The position numbers were made by a program, and so were the translations under genes. Below, one piece after another: positions 50,610 through 58,929 of a DNA stretch of 64,000 nt. The DNA is taken from contig FWXP01000002.1 of assembly GCA_900176545.1 (NCBI GenBank), positions 350,771 to 414,770 on the forward strand, read 5' to 3'. The stretch's first letter is position 1. Each line of letters starts with the position of its first letter. This DNA is from Oscillospiraceae bacterium. Its GTDB lineage: Bacteria; Bacillota; Clostridia; Saccharofermentanales; Saccharofermentanaceae. The notes below the pieces were generated by a model that was not told the DNA's origin, ran no database searches, and saw only the letters and a list, made by a program, of their open reading frames with translations.

Positions 50610-52000
50610 TGAACAGATTAAGGAAAACACCTTTATTACTTCTGGCGGCGGCAGTGTTCTTTACCGGCTGCGGCAGATCGGTTCCTGTCATTACTGACCC
50701 TTCTGCACCTATGACACCCGTTGGTTCCTACGATACGGAAGAGATAAAGATATATACGGATGAAGGCATCATAGAGGAGCCCCTGGCGGAATATTCATCA
50801 GATGACGGACTTTGCGTCATAAAGGTGATGCCGAGCTATTATGACATTACGCTGGACTACGAGAGCGGCACGAGAGCTGAGGTCGGTACCGCATACGGAT
50901 CTCTTGTCAGGCAGGAGCTTCCGGACTTTATTAGCACGATGGAGCCGTATCTTTACGAGAACATAAGGTCTGCATACGGCGGAACATACTCCGCGGAGGC
51001 AGTGGAGGGCAGGATAGATATCCTTTTCTCGTCCATGAGGCCTGAATATCAGGAGGAGATATCAGCCTTTGCTGAGGCGATATCAGGCGGTGTGCACGGC
51101 ATCACTGAAGATTCTTCCCTTAGTTACGAGGAAGCAGTTCTCATGCAGATGATCCCGGATGCTCTTCGTCCCACCAGCTGCAGTGCCTTAACGCTCTGGG
51201 GAGACCGCACTGAAACCGGCGATATGATCACTCTTCGTAATCTCGAGTGGAACCTTGGTTCTTCTAACCAGATGGGCATGATCAATGCCGTTACTCACAT
51301 GAAGAACGGGGATCGTTCAATGACTGCGATATCCGTCCTGGGACTTCTGGACATCATCTCTGCTGTTAATGACGACGGTGTCTTTGCGGCGATCCTCGAT
51401 GTCGGTTCCATAGAAGGAGAAGCATATGTATGCGAGGGCAGGAAGTGCTATACCATGGAGCTGCGTTATGCGCTTGAGGAATACTCTGCTGCAAGAGAAG
51501 TCGGTGAGTTCATGGTAGGTGAGAGCGGGGATTTTACATGGTGCCATAACCTTACCATAACCGACGGTACCGATGCCTTCTGCGCAGAGGATTGTACCGA
51601 TCAGGTGGCAGAGAGCGGCATAGGTCATTCAGTACTTCGCGATGCTGATACACCCATATTCGCAGGACTTTCCTGGGACAGTACCGATTCTCTGTGTATA
51701 GTGAATTCTTTTACGTCCGAAGGTAATCAGGACGGATTTACCGGACGTGATTCCAATGTGATCAGGTTTGCCAAGTATAACGAGTGGGTACTGGAGACGG
51801 ATCAGTTCTCGGTAGCTGACGTTAAGGATATGATCACTCAGGAGACGGTCGATCAGTATGCCGTTCAGAACGTACACAGCAACGGAAGCGCACAGCTCAT
51901 AATCATAGACTATGCTACCGGGTCCGTGCAGGTAGCATTCAGCGGTCCTGACGGTGTTGAGGATAAACCGGATTTTATCGAGGTATGTCACATAAGATAA
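50606..52000 (+). CDS. Lipoprotein of the Ntn-hydrolase (acyl-CoA:6-APA acyltransferase / choloylglycine hydrolase) superfamily
   Basis: 464 residues. A lipoprotein signal peptide (TPLLLLAAAVFFTGC) is followed by a domain in which TSCSALTLWGDRTETGD and ITLRNLEW (Cys192 and downstream Asn/Glu/Trp) match the C45/penicillin-acylase-like Ntn hydrolases. Such enzymes cut or transfer amide bonds after autocleavage before the Cys. Placed outside the membrane and co-translated with an ABC/FtsX transporter and two-component system, it may act on an amide-containing antimicrobial or signal. The substrate is unknown. Confidence 0.8.
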   Translation: MMNRLRKTPLLLLAAAVFFTGCGRSVPVITDPSAPMTPVGSYDTEEIKIYTDEGIIEEPLAEYSSDDGLCVIKVMPSYYDITLDYESGTRAEVGTAYGSLVRQELPDFISTMEPYLYENIRSAYGGTYSAEAVEGRIDILFSSMRPEYQEEISAFAEAISGGVHGITEDSSLSYEEAVLMQMIPDALRPTSCSALTLWGDRTETGDMITLRNLEWNLGSSNQMGMINAVTHMKNGDRSMTAISVLGLLDIISAVNDDGVFAAILDVGSIEGEAYVCEGRKCYTMELRYALEEYSAAREVGEFMVGESGDFTWCHNLTITDGTDAFCAEDCTDQVAESGIGHSVLRDADTPIFAGLSWDSTDSLCIVNSFTSEGNQDGFTGRDSNVIRFAKYNEWVLETDQFSVADVKDMITQETVDQYAVQNVHSNGSAQLIIIDYATGSVQVAFSGPDGVEDKPDFIEVCHIR

Positions 52001-52018
52001 GGTGATAGTGATAGAAAG

Positions 52019-52049
52019 AAGGCCTTGCGGATGTTATCCGTAAGGCCTT
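52019..52049. terminator. Bidirectional terminator
   Basis: AAGGCCTTGCGGAT and ATCCGTAAGGCCTT form a long stem with a 3-nt loop and lie between convergent operons; T and A tracts on the flanks can serve both strands. Confidence 0.85.
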
Positions 52050-52062
52050 TAATATGTGCTTG

Positions 52063-52455
52063 TCAGATGGAGATCGAAGGCCTGTACTTGAGCACTTCTT
52101 CGAAGAAAGACGCGGAAGTCAGGGATACGATATTGCCTTCTATCTCGCAGTCGACATCGTATGCCTTGAGGGAATCCGAGCAGATATATACGATGCCTGC
52201 CGATGCGATGAGCTCCGTCATCAGGGAAGATGCCAGGAGCTTGACTCCGGTACCGTTTATAAAGAGTACGAGATTGCCTGACGCCGCCTTGGAAAGCAAG
52301 GTCTCGATAAATGCAGACAGAAGGTCCCTTCCGGTCTCACTGTCCTCGGAATAGTAATTCCTGGATATAAGTACCGTCAGTTCGCGGGGATGCTCGTCCA
52401 GTTCGATCTCGTTAAAGACTTCTATCTCAGTTCTGTTTTCCGGATCGTTTCTCAT
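52063..52455 (-). CDS. DsrE/YedF-like small protein
   Basis: 130 residues. The pattern VLFINGTGVKLLASS, GIVYICSDSLKAYDV and GNIVSLTSASFFEEVLKY resembles the DsrE-like C-terminal domain of YedF proteins. There is no N-terminal TusA-like domain and only one cysteine (in ICSDSLKAY), so sulfur-transfer activity is uncertain. The ATG at 52455 has GGAGTGAG upstream and overlaps the end of the Cys-rich gene. Confidence 0.7.
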   Translation of the reverse strand: MRNDPENRTEIEVFNEIELDEHPRELTVLISRNYYSEDSETGRDLLSAFIETLLSKAASGNLVLFINGTGVKLLASSLMTELIASAGIVYICSDSLKAYDVDCEIEGNIVSLTSASFFEEVLKYRPSISI

Positions 52456-53194
52456 CGAACTCACTCCTGTCCTCGGATAGGAATCTCATGGAGCGCTGTA
52501 TGGAATTCTTTGCAGTACCCCAGGGCTTATCCGTATTTCTGTAGTCGAACTTCAATGTGAACCACTCTACGTCGTCGATCAGAGCCTTGAAAGCATCTTC
52601 ATTGGTCTTTGCGATAAGGGGAAGGAAGTCCGCCGCGTCATTCTGCGACATCTTGGCTGCGGCAGTCCTTAAGAGCAGCGCCAGATGGGGAAGACAGTGG
52701 TAATGAGCCGACAGCTTCTCCTTGAAGGCGGGATCCTTGGCGAAAAGATATACTATTACTTCCGCATATCGATCCAGGGTATAGTTCACCTTCTCGCAGA
52801 TGGGACAGGACTTTGTCCTGGCATCTATCTTGTCGGCGATGGCTGTGAGCTTCGCCTTGTAGTCTGTATTTCTTCCCTTAAGGAGGGTTGCTTTACCGGG
52901 AGCCGCGTTATTTATGAGCGGCGTGATCTCATCGTTATAGTCCTTGAGGTGAGTATGGAGCATGAGTCCTAATCCCAGACGGTTAGCTTCCTTCAGATTG
53001 AGCTTGCCCATATGTTCGGGACAAAAGCCGGTCTTGTTGGTCACTACCCTGGTGTCGGGCTCCATCAGCGAGGGTCCCAGATAATATTCAAGATAGTCGT
53101 TCTCGACCTTCTTCTTAAGGGCGCATAAGGGACATTCACAGTCCGATTCGTATGCCTCGTTTACCGGGATGGTATATATCTTCTCTACGCTCAT
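52427..53194 (-). CDS. Cysteine-rich DUF6062-like protein
   Basis: 255 residues with paired motifs that look metal-binding: CECPLCALKKK near the N terminus, GFCPEHMGKLN, SCPICEKVN in the middle and HYHCLPHL. The rest is helical. The function of this family is unknown; by composition it could bind zinc or another metal. GGAGGTAAT precedes the ATG. It overlaps the P-loop gene upstream by 4 bp. Confidence 0.78.
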   Translation of the reverse strand: MSVEKIYTIPVNEAYESDCECPLCALKKKVENDYLEYYLGPSLMEPDTRVVTNKTGFCPEHMGKLNLKEANRLGLGLMLHTHLKDYNDEITPLINNAAPGKATLLKGRNTDYKAKLTAIADKIDARTKSCPICEKVNYTLDRYAEVIVYLFAKDPAFKEKLSAHYHCLPHLALLLRTAAAKMSQNDAADFLPLIAKTNEDAFKALIDDVEWFTLKFDYRNTDKPWGTAKNSIQRSMRFLSEDRSEFDEKRSGKQN

Positions 53195-54252
53195 ATTACC
53201 TCCTTGGAGTGAAGGAGCCTTACGGCTCTGACATTTATTGCCACTATGGTGATGGAAGTAAATTCCTCGATATTGCTTCCTATCTTCTGCTGTACCTCCA
53301 GAAGGACGCTCTGGGCGTCGTATCCGTACAGCAGAGCTATCTCCAGGCTCACCACTACTCCGATGGTCCTGGTCTCGGTCTTAAAACCGTCGATGCATCC
53401 GACACCGGGTATCTTGGCGATGACGATCCTTATAAGGTCCAGGAGAGCATCGTCGGAGATAGAGTAGGATCCCAGGGAAGAGAATGTGGGACGGACCATC
53501 GTCCTGTCCGAATCCGTATCGGTAGGGATGGGGGTCTTGTCCAGTTCCAGTCTCTTCCTTATCCTGCTCAAGGGATCGGAGAAATATCCCGAGAATTCAT
53601 GCTTGATCTCCATGCTGGGAACGGGAATGGTATGCATACCTTCCGTCATCCTGGTATTTCTGGCACTCCTTCGCTCTTCTTCAGTAGAGACGTCTTCGAT
53701 CCTTATGAGCATCGAAGGCTGGTGGAGCCAGAGATTATTGCATATCTTGGAGAGCATGGAATCCGAGGTGCCCAGGATCATCAGCGCGTCGGGCTTATTC
53801 TCTATCAAGGCTCGTCTCATGACAGAGGACCTGAGCTCGTCGGCAAAGAGTGCCTGACGTACCGATTCCATCTTGGTGGGCGCCTTCTTGGCGGATGTAC
53901 CCGCGACGATACGGCTTCCGTTTATAAGAAGTCCGTCGTCTATCAGATATCTGATGTCGTTTGCTTTCGCTACGGCGATAGCTCTTGTGCTCTTACCGGT
54001 ACCGGACTGTCCTACAAAAGCAATGACAGCTATGTGCGAGAGTGCTTCTCTTGCGAGCTTCTCATTGCCTGCTATATCGTCGAGTGTGTACTCCGGCGCG
54101 GCTTTATGGGATTTATCCTCGTGGGAAAAGGGTGTCTTTCGGAGCGTAGAACGAAGCTCGGGGATAAGTCTTCGTCCCCGATTTACTGCAGGAGCCTGCC
54201 CGGTAGCGGGGGTTCCGTTAGTATTGTTCTTGCTTTCCAGTTCTTCGGACAT
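53191..54252 (-). CDS. P-loop NTPase fused to an Asp23-like domain
   Basis: 353 residues. After a disordered N terminus of about 60 residues, a P-loop domain has VIAFVGQSGTGKSTRAIAVA (about 77-95, key GQSGTGKS) and DALMILGTSD as a Walker-B-like strand. The last 80 residues (IDGFKTETRTIGVVVSLEI; DAQSVLLEVQQKIGSNIEE; IVAINVRAVRL) match the Asp23/Gls24 envelope-stress fold. The combination suggests a nucleotide-dependent scaffold near the membrane. Its start overlaps the yebC stop. Confidence 0.75.
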   Translation of the reverse strand: MSEELESKNNTNGTPATGQAPAVNRGRRLIPELRSTLRKTPFSHEDKSHKAAPEYTLDDIAGNEKLAREALSHIAVIAFVGQSGTGKSTRAIAVAKANDIRYLIDDGLLINGSRIVAGTSAKKAPTKMESVRQALFADELRSSVMRRALIENKPDALMILGTSDSMLSKICNNLWLHQPSMLIRIEDVSTEEERRSARNTRMTEGMHTIPVPSMEIKHEFSGYFSDPLSRIRKRLELDKTPIPTDTDSDRTMVRPTFSSLGSYSISDDALLDLIRIVIAKIPGVGCIDGFKTETRTIGVVVSLEIALLYGYDAQSVLLEVQQKIGSNIEEFTSITIVAINVRAVRLLHSKEVI

Positions 54253-54977
54253 CAGTTATCCCAGTTGTGATATACCTCTTGGATATCTTCGTTCTCTTCC
54301 ATCATGTCGAGCATCTTCTCGAGGTTGGAAGTGATCTCGTCGTCTGTTACTTCAGCGGATGTAGTAGCTACGGGACCGAGGCTGGAATCAAGGAAGGAAT
54401 AGCCCTTTGCTTCGAGTGCGTCCTTTACGGCATAGTAGTCGTCGGGTGCGATATCCACCTCGTAGTACTCTTCCTCGGATACGAAGTCGGCAGCTCCGCA
54501 GTCGAGTGCATCCATCATGACCGTGTCCTCATCCTCGTAGTCTTCCTTGGAGATAAGGATAACGCCCTTTTCCTCAAAGAGGAAGGATACGCTTCCGGTA
54601 ACGCCCATTGCTCCGCCGTACTTGGAGAAGATGTGACGTACGTCAGCAGCAGTTCTGTTACGGTTATTTGTAAGAGTACGTACCATGATGGCAACTCCGC
54701 CGGGACCGTAACCCTCGTATGTGATCTCTTCGTAATCGTCTCCCTCGCCTGCGCCTGCAGCCTTCTTGATAGCTCTGTTGATGTTATCGTTAGGCATGTT
54801 TGCAGCCTTTGCCTTGGAGATGACATCCTTAAGTCTTGAATTTCCGTCAGGATCGGGGCCGCCTGCCTTTACCGCAACTGCGAGCTCCTTTGCGAGCTTT
54901 GTGAAGATAGCTCCCTTTGCAGCATCTGATGCTTCTTTCTTTCTCTTGATGTTGCTCCATTTCGAGTGACCTGACAT
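54252..54977 (-). CDS. yebC: YebC/PmpR-family regulatory or translation protein
   Basis: 241 residues with the family start SGHSKWSNIKRKKEASDA, KAANMPNDNINRAIKKA, YEGYGPGGVAIMV and LTNNRNRTAADVRHIFSK. These proteins were annotated as transcription regulators and more recently as translation factors helping at proline stretches. ACGGAGG precedes the ATG. It heads the minus-strand cluster of four overlapping genes. Confidence 0.95.
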   Translation of the reverse strand: MSGHSKWSNIKRKKEASDAAKGAIFTKLAKELAVAVKAGGPDPDGNSRLKDVISKAKAANMPNDNINRAIKKAAGAGEGDDYEEITYEGYGPGGVAIMVRTLTNNRNRTAADVRHIFSKYGGAMGVTGSVSFLFEEKGVILISKEDYEDEDTVMMDALDCGAADFVSEEEYYEVDIAPDDYYAVKDALEAKGYSFLDSSLGPVATTSAEVTDDEITSNLEKMLDMMEENEDIQEVYHNWDN

Positions 54978-55031
54978 AAATACCTCCGTGTTCTTATATA
55001 TTAAATAGGTTTTATATATCTAAATTTCCTT

Positions 55032-55865
55032 TTATACTGTAGCCAGACGGTAGATATAAGATATCGTGATGGCCGCGATCATTATAACAAAATAGATGAT
55101 CCCTGCGAACTTATCATTCTTCTTTCCCTTGAGAGCGCTTCTTACGATGCAGTATACGACAGGGAAGAGGAATACCCAGAACGAAAAGCTCTTGGGGCAG
55201 AGAAGGTGCTCAAAGGTGGTAGCACCCGCGAAAGTAAGATCCATGAAAAGATCGTTCTTTGTGTAAGCGGTCTTAAAGAGCTTTGAACCGATCCATGTAA
55301 GAAGGGGGAAAGCTGCAATGACTATGAGGAATCTTACTATTGCCATAACATAGTCGGAAGAAGCTGAGATGACCTGAGCTATCACGCAAGCTATGGCAGA
55401 GAGCGCCAGTGATATGCCGGCGAGCTGTACAAAGCCCTTGGTAGTGTCGTGCCAAATCATCATCGCGGGAATGACGGTACACATAACTATCATAAAGAGG
55501 ACTGCATAGATGAGATAGAGAAAATAGATCATCTCGCGGTTGACTACGCAGACGATGGCGTCGAGAGTAGTAATGGAAGTAAGGAAGAAGACCACTCCGG
55601 TAAGGCTCTCGATCTTGGCGTATCGGGAAGCGATGGGAGCGCCGCAATAACGGCATTTGCCCCTAAGGAAGAGCCAGCTGAACAGGGGAACAAGATCCTT
55701 TGCCGCCAGGGTGTGTCCGCATGTCATGCAGTTGGACCTTCCCTTTGATATCGTCCTGCCCGCAGGAAGACGGTATATGACAACATTTAAAAAACTGCCG
55801 AGAACTATTCCGAAGAGCAGCGAGAATACGGCGTAATACACATGCAAAAAAGTATAGACGTTCAT
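55032..55865 (-). CDS. pilD: Prepilin peptidase (A24 family) with a variant catalytic motif
   Basis: 277 residues, about eight membrane helices. The N-terminal domain has FGIVLGSFLNVVIYRLP and paired zinc-type motifs CMTCGH and CRYCGA. The two catalytic aspartates probably lie in MIWHDTTKG and TKNDLFMDLTFAG; the usual GxGD is changed to TKND, keeping only the Asp. It would cleave and methylate the pilins encoded at the end of the window. The ATG at 55865 has ACGGAGG upstream. It is divergent from pilB. Confidence 0.85.
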   Translation of the reverse strand: MNVYTFLHVYYAVFSLLFGIVLGSFLNVVIYRLPAGRTISKGRSNCMTCGHTLAAKDLVPLFSWLFLRGKCRYCGAPIASRYAKIESLTGVVFFLTSITTLDAIVCVVNREMIYFLYLIYAVLFMIVMCTVIPAMMIWHDTTKGFVQLAGISLALSAIACVIAQVISASSDYVMAIVRFLIVIAAFPLLTWIGSKLFKTAYTKNDLFMDLTFAGATTFEHLLCPKSFSFWVFLFPVVYCIVRSALKGKKNDKFAGIIYFVIMIAAITISYIYRLATV

Positions 55866-55996
55866 ACAAAACAAGCCTCCGTGAAAGTAATAATAACACA
55901 AAATATCTTCTTATTTCTTATATAATATGTTACACAAAGAAAATAATAAAAAAACTTGTTTTTTGTCATGCCGTGTTGTACACTCATAAATACATA

Positions 55997-56045
55997 TTTG
56001 GGGTATTTTTGGGGTAAACCATGCCCTTTTCAACACCTTGTTGAA
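55997..56045 (+). promoter_or_regulatory. Candidate regulator sites upstream of pilB
   Basis: TTTGGGGTA is repeated directly at 55997-56005 and 56008-56016, an 11-bp period that places both on one DNA face, followed by the palindrome TTCAAC-ACCTT-GTTGAA at 56029-56045. They lie 75-95 bp and 45-60 bp before the pilB ATG. No -35/-10 pair is obvious, so an activator-dependent promoter is possible. Confidence 0.45.
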
Positions 56046-56090
56046 TCCCGATTATGTTCTTAAGTTTAACGTTAAATTTGGAGGCATTTG

Positions 56091-57761
56091 ATGAAGAGAT
56101 TAGGAGACATTCTCATTGAGAGCGGATTCCTGACTGCTGCAGAATTGGCCGAAGCGTTAAGTGTTCAGAAGGAAAGCGGAAGAAGGCTCGGTGAAGTTAT
56201 CACGGAGATGGGCTTGATGTCTGAATTCGATATCTTACGCGCGGTATCCAGCCAGTACAGCTATCCGATCATCGATCTGTCCAGCATTGATGTCGATTCC
56301 AAGGCAACGGCTCTCCTTGACGAGAAGTTCTGTGAAGAGAATGTAGTCGTTCCTATCGGCTTTAATGACGATAAGCTCGTTGTAGCTATCGATGACCCGC
56401 TTAACATTTTGGTCCAGGATGATCTGCAGTTCCGTACGGGTTATGAGATAGACCTTATGCTCGCTACAAGAACGGGCATCATGAACACTATCCATGCAAC
56501 ATACGGAAGAGAGAGTGCACAGCAGGCCGCTCAGGAACTTAACGCCGATCTTGCTTCCGACGAGCTCGAGGGTATCAGTGATGAGATCAGTGAGGCCGTT
56601 AACAGTGCACCTGTAGTTAAGCTCGTTAATTCCATGATCGACATGGCTATCAGATCCGGATCTTCCGATATCCATATCGAGCCCATGGAAGACAGGATAA
56701 GGGTTCGTATCCGTATCGACGGTGTAATGCAGGAAGTAATGAGCTCTCCCATCAATGCCAAAGATGCAATCATAACAAGGATCAAGATCCTCGGCGGAAT
56801 GAATATCGCCGAGAAGCGTATCCCTCAGGACGGTCGTATCCAGACTGAGATCAACGGTGAGAAGGTCGACATGCGTGTATCCATTCTTCCTTGTATCACA
56901 GGTGAGAAGACCGTTATCCGTATCCTCGCAAAGAACGACGGTAACCTTAACAGAAAATACTTGGGTATCAGTGATCACAATAATGAGCTGATCGATAAGA
57001 TCATTAAGGTTCCCCAGGGTATCTGCCTTATCTCCGGTCCTACAGGTTCAGGTAAGACGACTACTCTTTATACGCTTCTTTCCGAGAAGAATACTCCCGA
57101 GACAAATATCATCACTGTTGAGGACCCTGTCGAGATCCGTATTCCCGGTCTTAATCAGGTACAGGTTAATGCCAAGGCCGGAATGACATTCGCCAGCGGT
57201 CTTCGTTCTATTCTCCGTCAGGACCCTGATATTATCCTTGTCGGTGAGATCCGTGACGGTGAGACAGCAGAGATCGCCATGCGAGCTGCAATCACCGGAC
57301 ACCTTGTTTTCAGTACTATCCATACAAATGATGCTGTATCGTCTATCAACAGACTTATAGATATGGGACTTGAGCCTTACATGGTTTCATCTGCTCTTGT
57401 CGGAGTCGTCGCTCAGAGACTTGTAAGACGTATCTGCACAGAGTGCAGAAAGCCTTACGATCCCGACGAGTACGAGATGGAAAAGCTCAAGCTTGAACCC
57501 GGACAGAAGCTCTATCGCGGAGAAGGTTGCCCGGAGTGTAACGGCAGTGGTTATAAGGGACGTATTGCCATCCATGAAGTAGTTATCATAACAAAGGGCA
57601 TGAAGGTCCTTCTTGAGAAGCGAGCAAGTGAAGAAGAGATGAAGCAGCTTGCTATCAAGGAAGGAACATATATGCTCGTAGATTCTGCGGCTGCGTTGTG
57701 CCTCGAGGGTATCTCGACCGTAGATGAGATGAACAGAGTAGCTTATTCAGTAGACGGCTAA
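56091..57761 (+). CDS. pilB: Type IV pilus assembly ATPase PilB with MshEN c-di-GMP-binding domain
   Basis: 556 residues. The N terminus has two copies of the 24-residue MshEN pattern (RLGD at residue 3 and RLGE at 32, with Leu, Gly and terminal Gln26 and Gln55 at the expected places) separated by five residues, the known c-di-GMP site. The C-terminal ATPase has Walker A SGPTGSGKTT, Asp box TVEDPVE, Walker B ILVGEIRD, His box HLVFSTIHTND and a zinc tetracysteine (CTEC..CPEC). It drives pilus extension. TTTGGAGG precedes the ATG at 56091. Confidence 0.95.
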   Translation: MKRLGDILIESGFLTAAELAEALSVQKESGRRLGEVITEMGLMSEFDILRAVSSQYSYPIIDLSSIDVDSKATALLDEKFCEENVVVPIGFNDDKLVVAIDDPLNILVQDDLQFRTGYEIDLMLATRTGIMNTIHATYGRESAQQAAQELNADLASDELEGISDEISEAVNSAPVVKLVNSMIDMAIRSGSSDIHIEPMEDRIRVRIRIDGVMQEVMSSPINAKDAIITRIKILGGMNIAEKRIPQDGRIQTEINGEKVDMRVSILPCITGEKTVIRILAKNDGNLNRKYLGISDHNNELIDKIIKVPQGICLISGPTGSGKTTTLYTLLSEKNTPETNIITVEDPVEIRIPGLNQVQVNAKAGMTFASGLRSILRQDPDIILVGEIRDGETAEIAMRAAITGHLVFSTIHTNDAVSSINRLIDMGLEPYMVSSALVGVVAQRLVRRICTECRKPYDPDEYEMEKLKLEPGQKLYRGEGCPECNGSGYKGRIAIHEVVIITKGMKVLLEKRASEEEMKQLAIKEGTYMLVDSAAALCLEGISTVDEMNRVAYSVDG

Positions 57762-57776
57762 GGAGGTTTTATAACT

Positions 57777-58892
57777 GTGGAAGAATTTAGCTTAACGATG
57801 GAAGCCATTTTGGCTGAAGCAGTAAAGAGAGGAGCATCCGATACTCATATCACCGTCGGACTTCCTCCCATGATCAGAGTCAGCGGTGAGCTCATGCCCT
57901 TGAGCGGCCAGATCCTGACAGCGGCTGATACAGAGTTCCTCTGTAAGTCCATGATCGATAAGTCAAGACAGCAGTACCTTGCTGAGCGTGGTGAGATCGA
58001 CTTCTCATATGTCGTTGCTGATTACAGCAGATTCAGATGTAATATCTACAAGCAGCGTGGTGCTTATGCTCTTGCAGCAAGAACTATCACGAATGAGATC
58101 CCTACATGTGAGAGACTCGGTCTTCCTTCACTCTTTAAGGAAGTAGCTCTCAAGCCCCGTGGACTTATCCTTGTTACAGGTCCTACGGGTTCCGGTAAGT
58201 CTACAACACTTGCTGCAATGGTAGGTCATATCAACAGTGTAAAGAAGTGTCATATCCTTACTCTTGAGGAGCCTATCGAGTATCTTCACGAGCATGGAGA
58301 GGCAATGATCAACCAGAGAGAAGTTCACGAGGATACACTCTCATTCGCTAACGCTCTGAGAGCTGCACTCCGTGAAGATCCCGACGTTATCCTCGTAGGA
58401 GAGATGCGTGACCTGGATACTATCAGTACAGCTATCACTGCAGCTGAGACAGGTCACTTGGTTATGTCTACACTTCATACATCGAGTGCTTCCGATACGG
58501 TCAACCGTATCATCGACGTATTCCCGCCTCATCAGCAGGATCAGATCAGAGTTCAGCTCGGTTCCATCCTCGTTGCGGTTATATGTCAGACACTCGTACC
58601 CAAGATCGCAGGAGGTCGTTGCGCAGCATTCGAGATCATGCTTGCTAACGATGCCGTTCGTAACAACATCCGTGAAGGTAAGACTTATCAGATCGACAGT
58701 ACGATCGCTACCAGCCTTCAGCAGGGAATGTGTCCTCTTGATTTCTATCTTGCAGAACTTGTTAAGCGTAAGATCATCTCCAGAGATACTGCTATCAGCA
58801 GATGCAGATTCCCCGATGATCTTAAGAGATATATCAATAACGTGGGCGGTCCTGCCAACAGCCCGCTGTTCGGAGATCTCGACTTCGCTTAA
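57777..58892 (+). CDS. pilT: Type IV pilus retraction ATPase PilT
   Basis: 371 residues with GASDTHITVGLPP, Walker A TGPTGSGKST, Walker B VILVGEMRDLDT, HLVMSTLHTSSASDTVNRI (key HLVMSTLHT) and a C-terminal VRNNIREGKTYQI segment corresponding to the retraction motif AIRNLIRE. It powers pilus disassembly and twitching. The start is GTG with AAGGAGG upstream. Confidence 0.95.
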   Translation: MEEFSLTMEAILAEAVKRGASDTHITVGLPPMIRVSGELMPLSGQILTAADTEFLCKSMIDKSRQQYLAERGEIDFSYVVADYSRFRCNIYKQRGAYALAARTITNEIPTCERLGLPSLFKEVALKPRGLILVTGPTGSGKSTTLAAMVGHINSVKKCHILTLEEPIEYLHEHGEAMINQREVHEDTLSFANALRAALREDPDVILVGEMRDLDTISTAITAAETGHLVMSTLHTSSASDTVNRIIDVFPPHQQDQIRVQLGSILVAVICQTLVPKIAGGRCAAFEIMLANDAVRNNIREGKTYQIDSTIATSLQQGMCPLDFYLAELVKRKIISRDTAISRCRFPDDLKRYINNVGGPANSPLFGDLDFA

Positions 58893-58929
58893 GTATAAAG
58901 AAAGAAATAATATAGGAGGATTATGATAT

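Noticed and set aside
53152..54270. Long open frame on the plus strand opposite the P-loop/Asp23 gene
   Set aside because: It is antisense to a gene with recognisable domains and overlapping neighbours, has no ribosome binding site and shows no family features.
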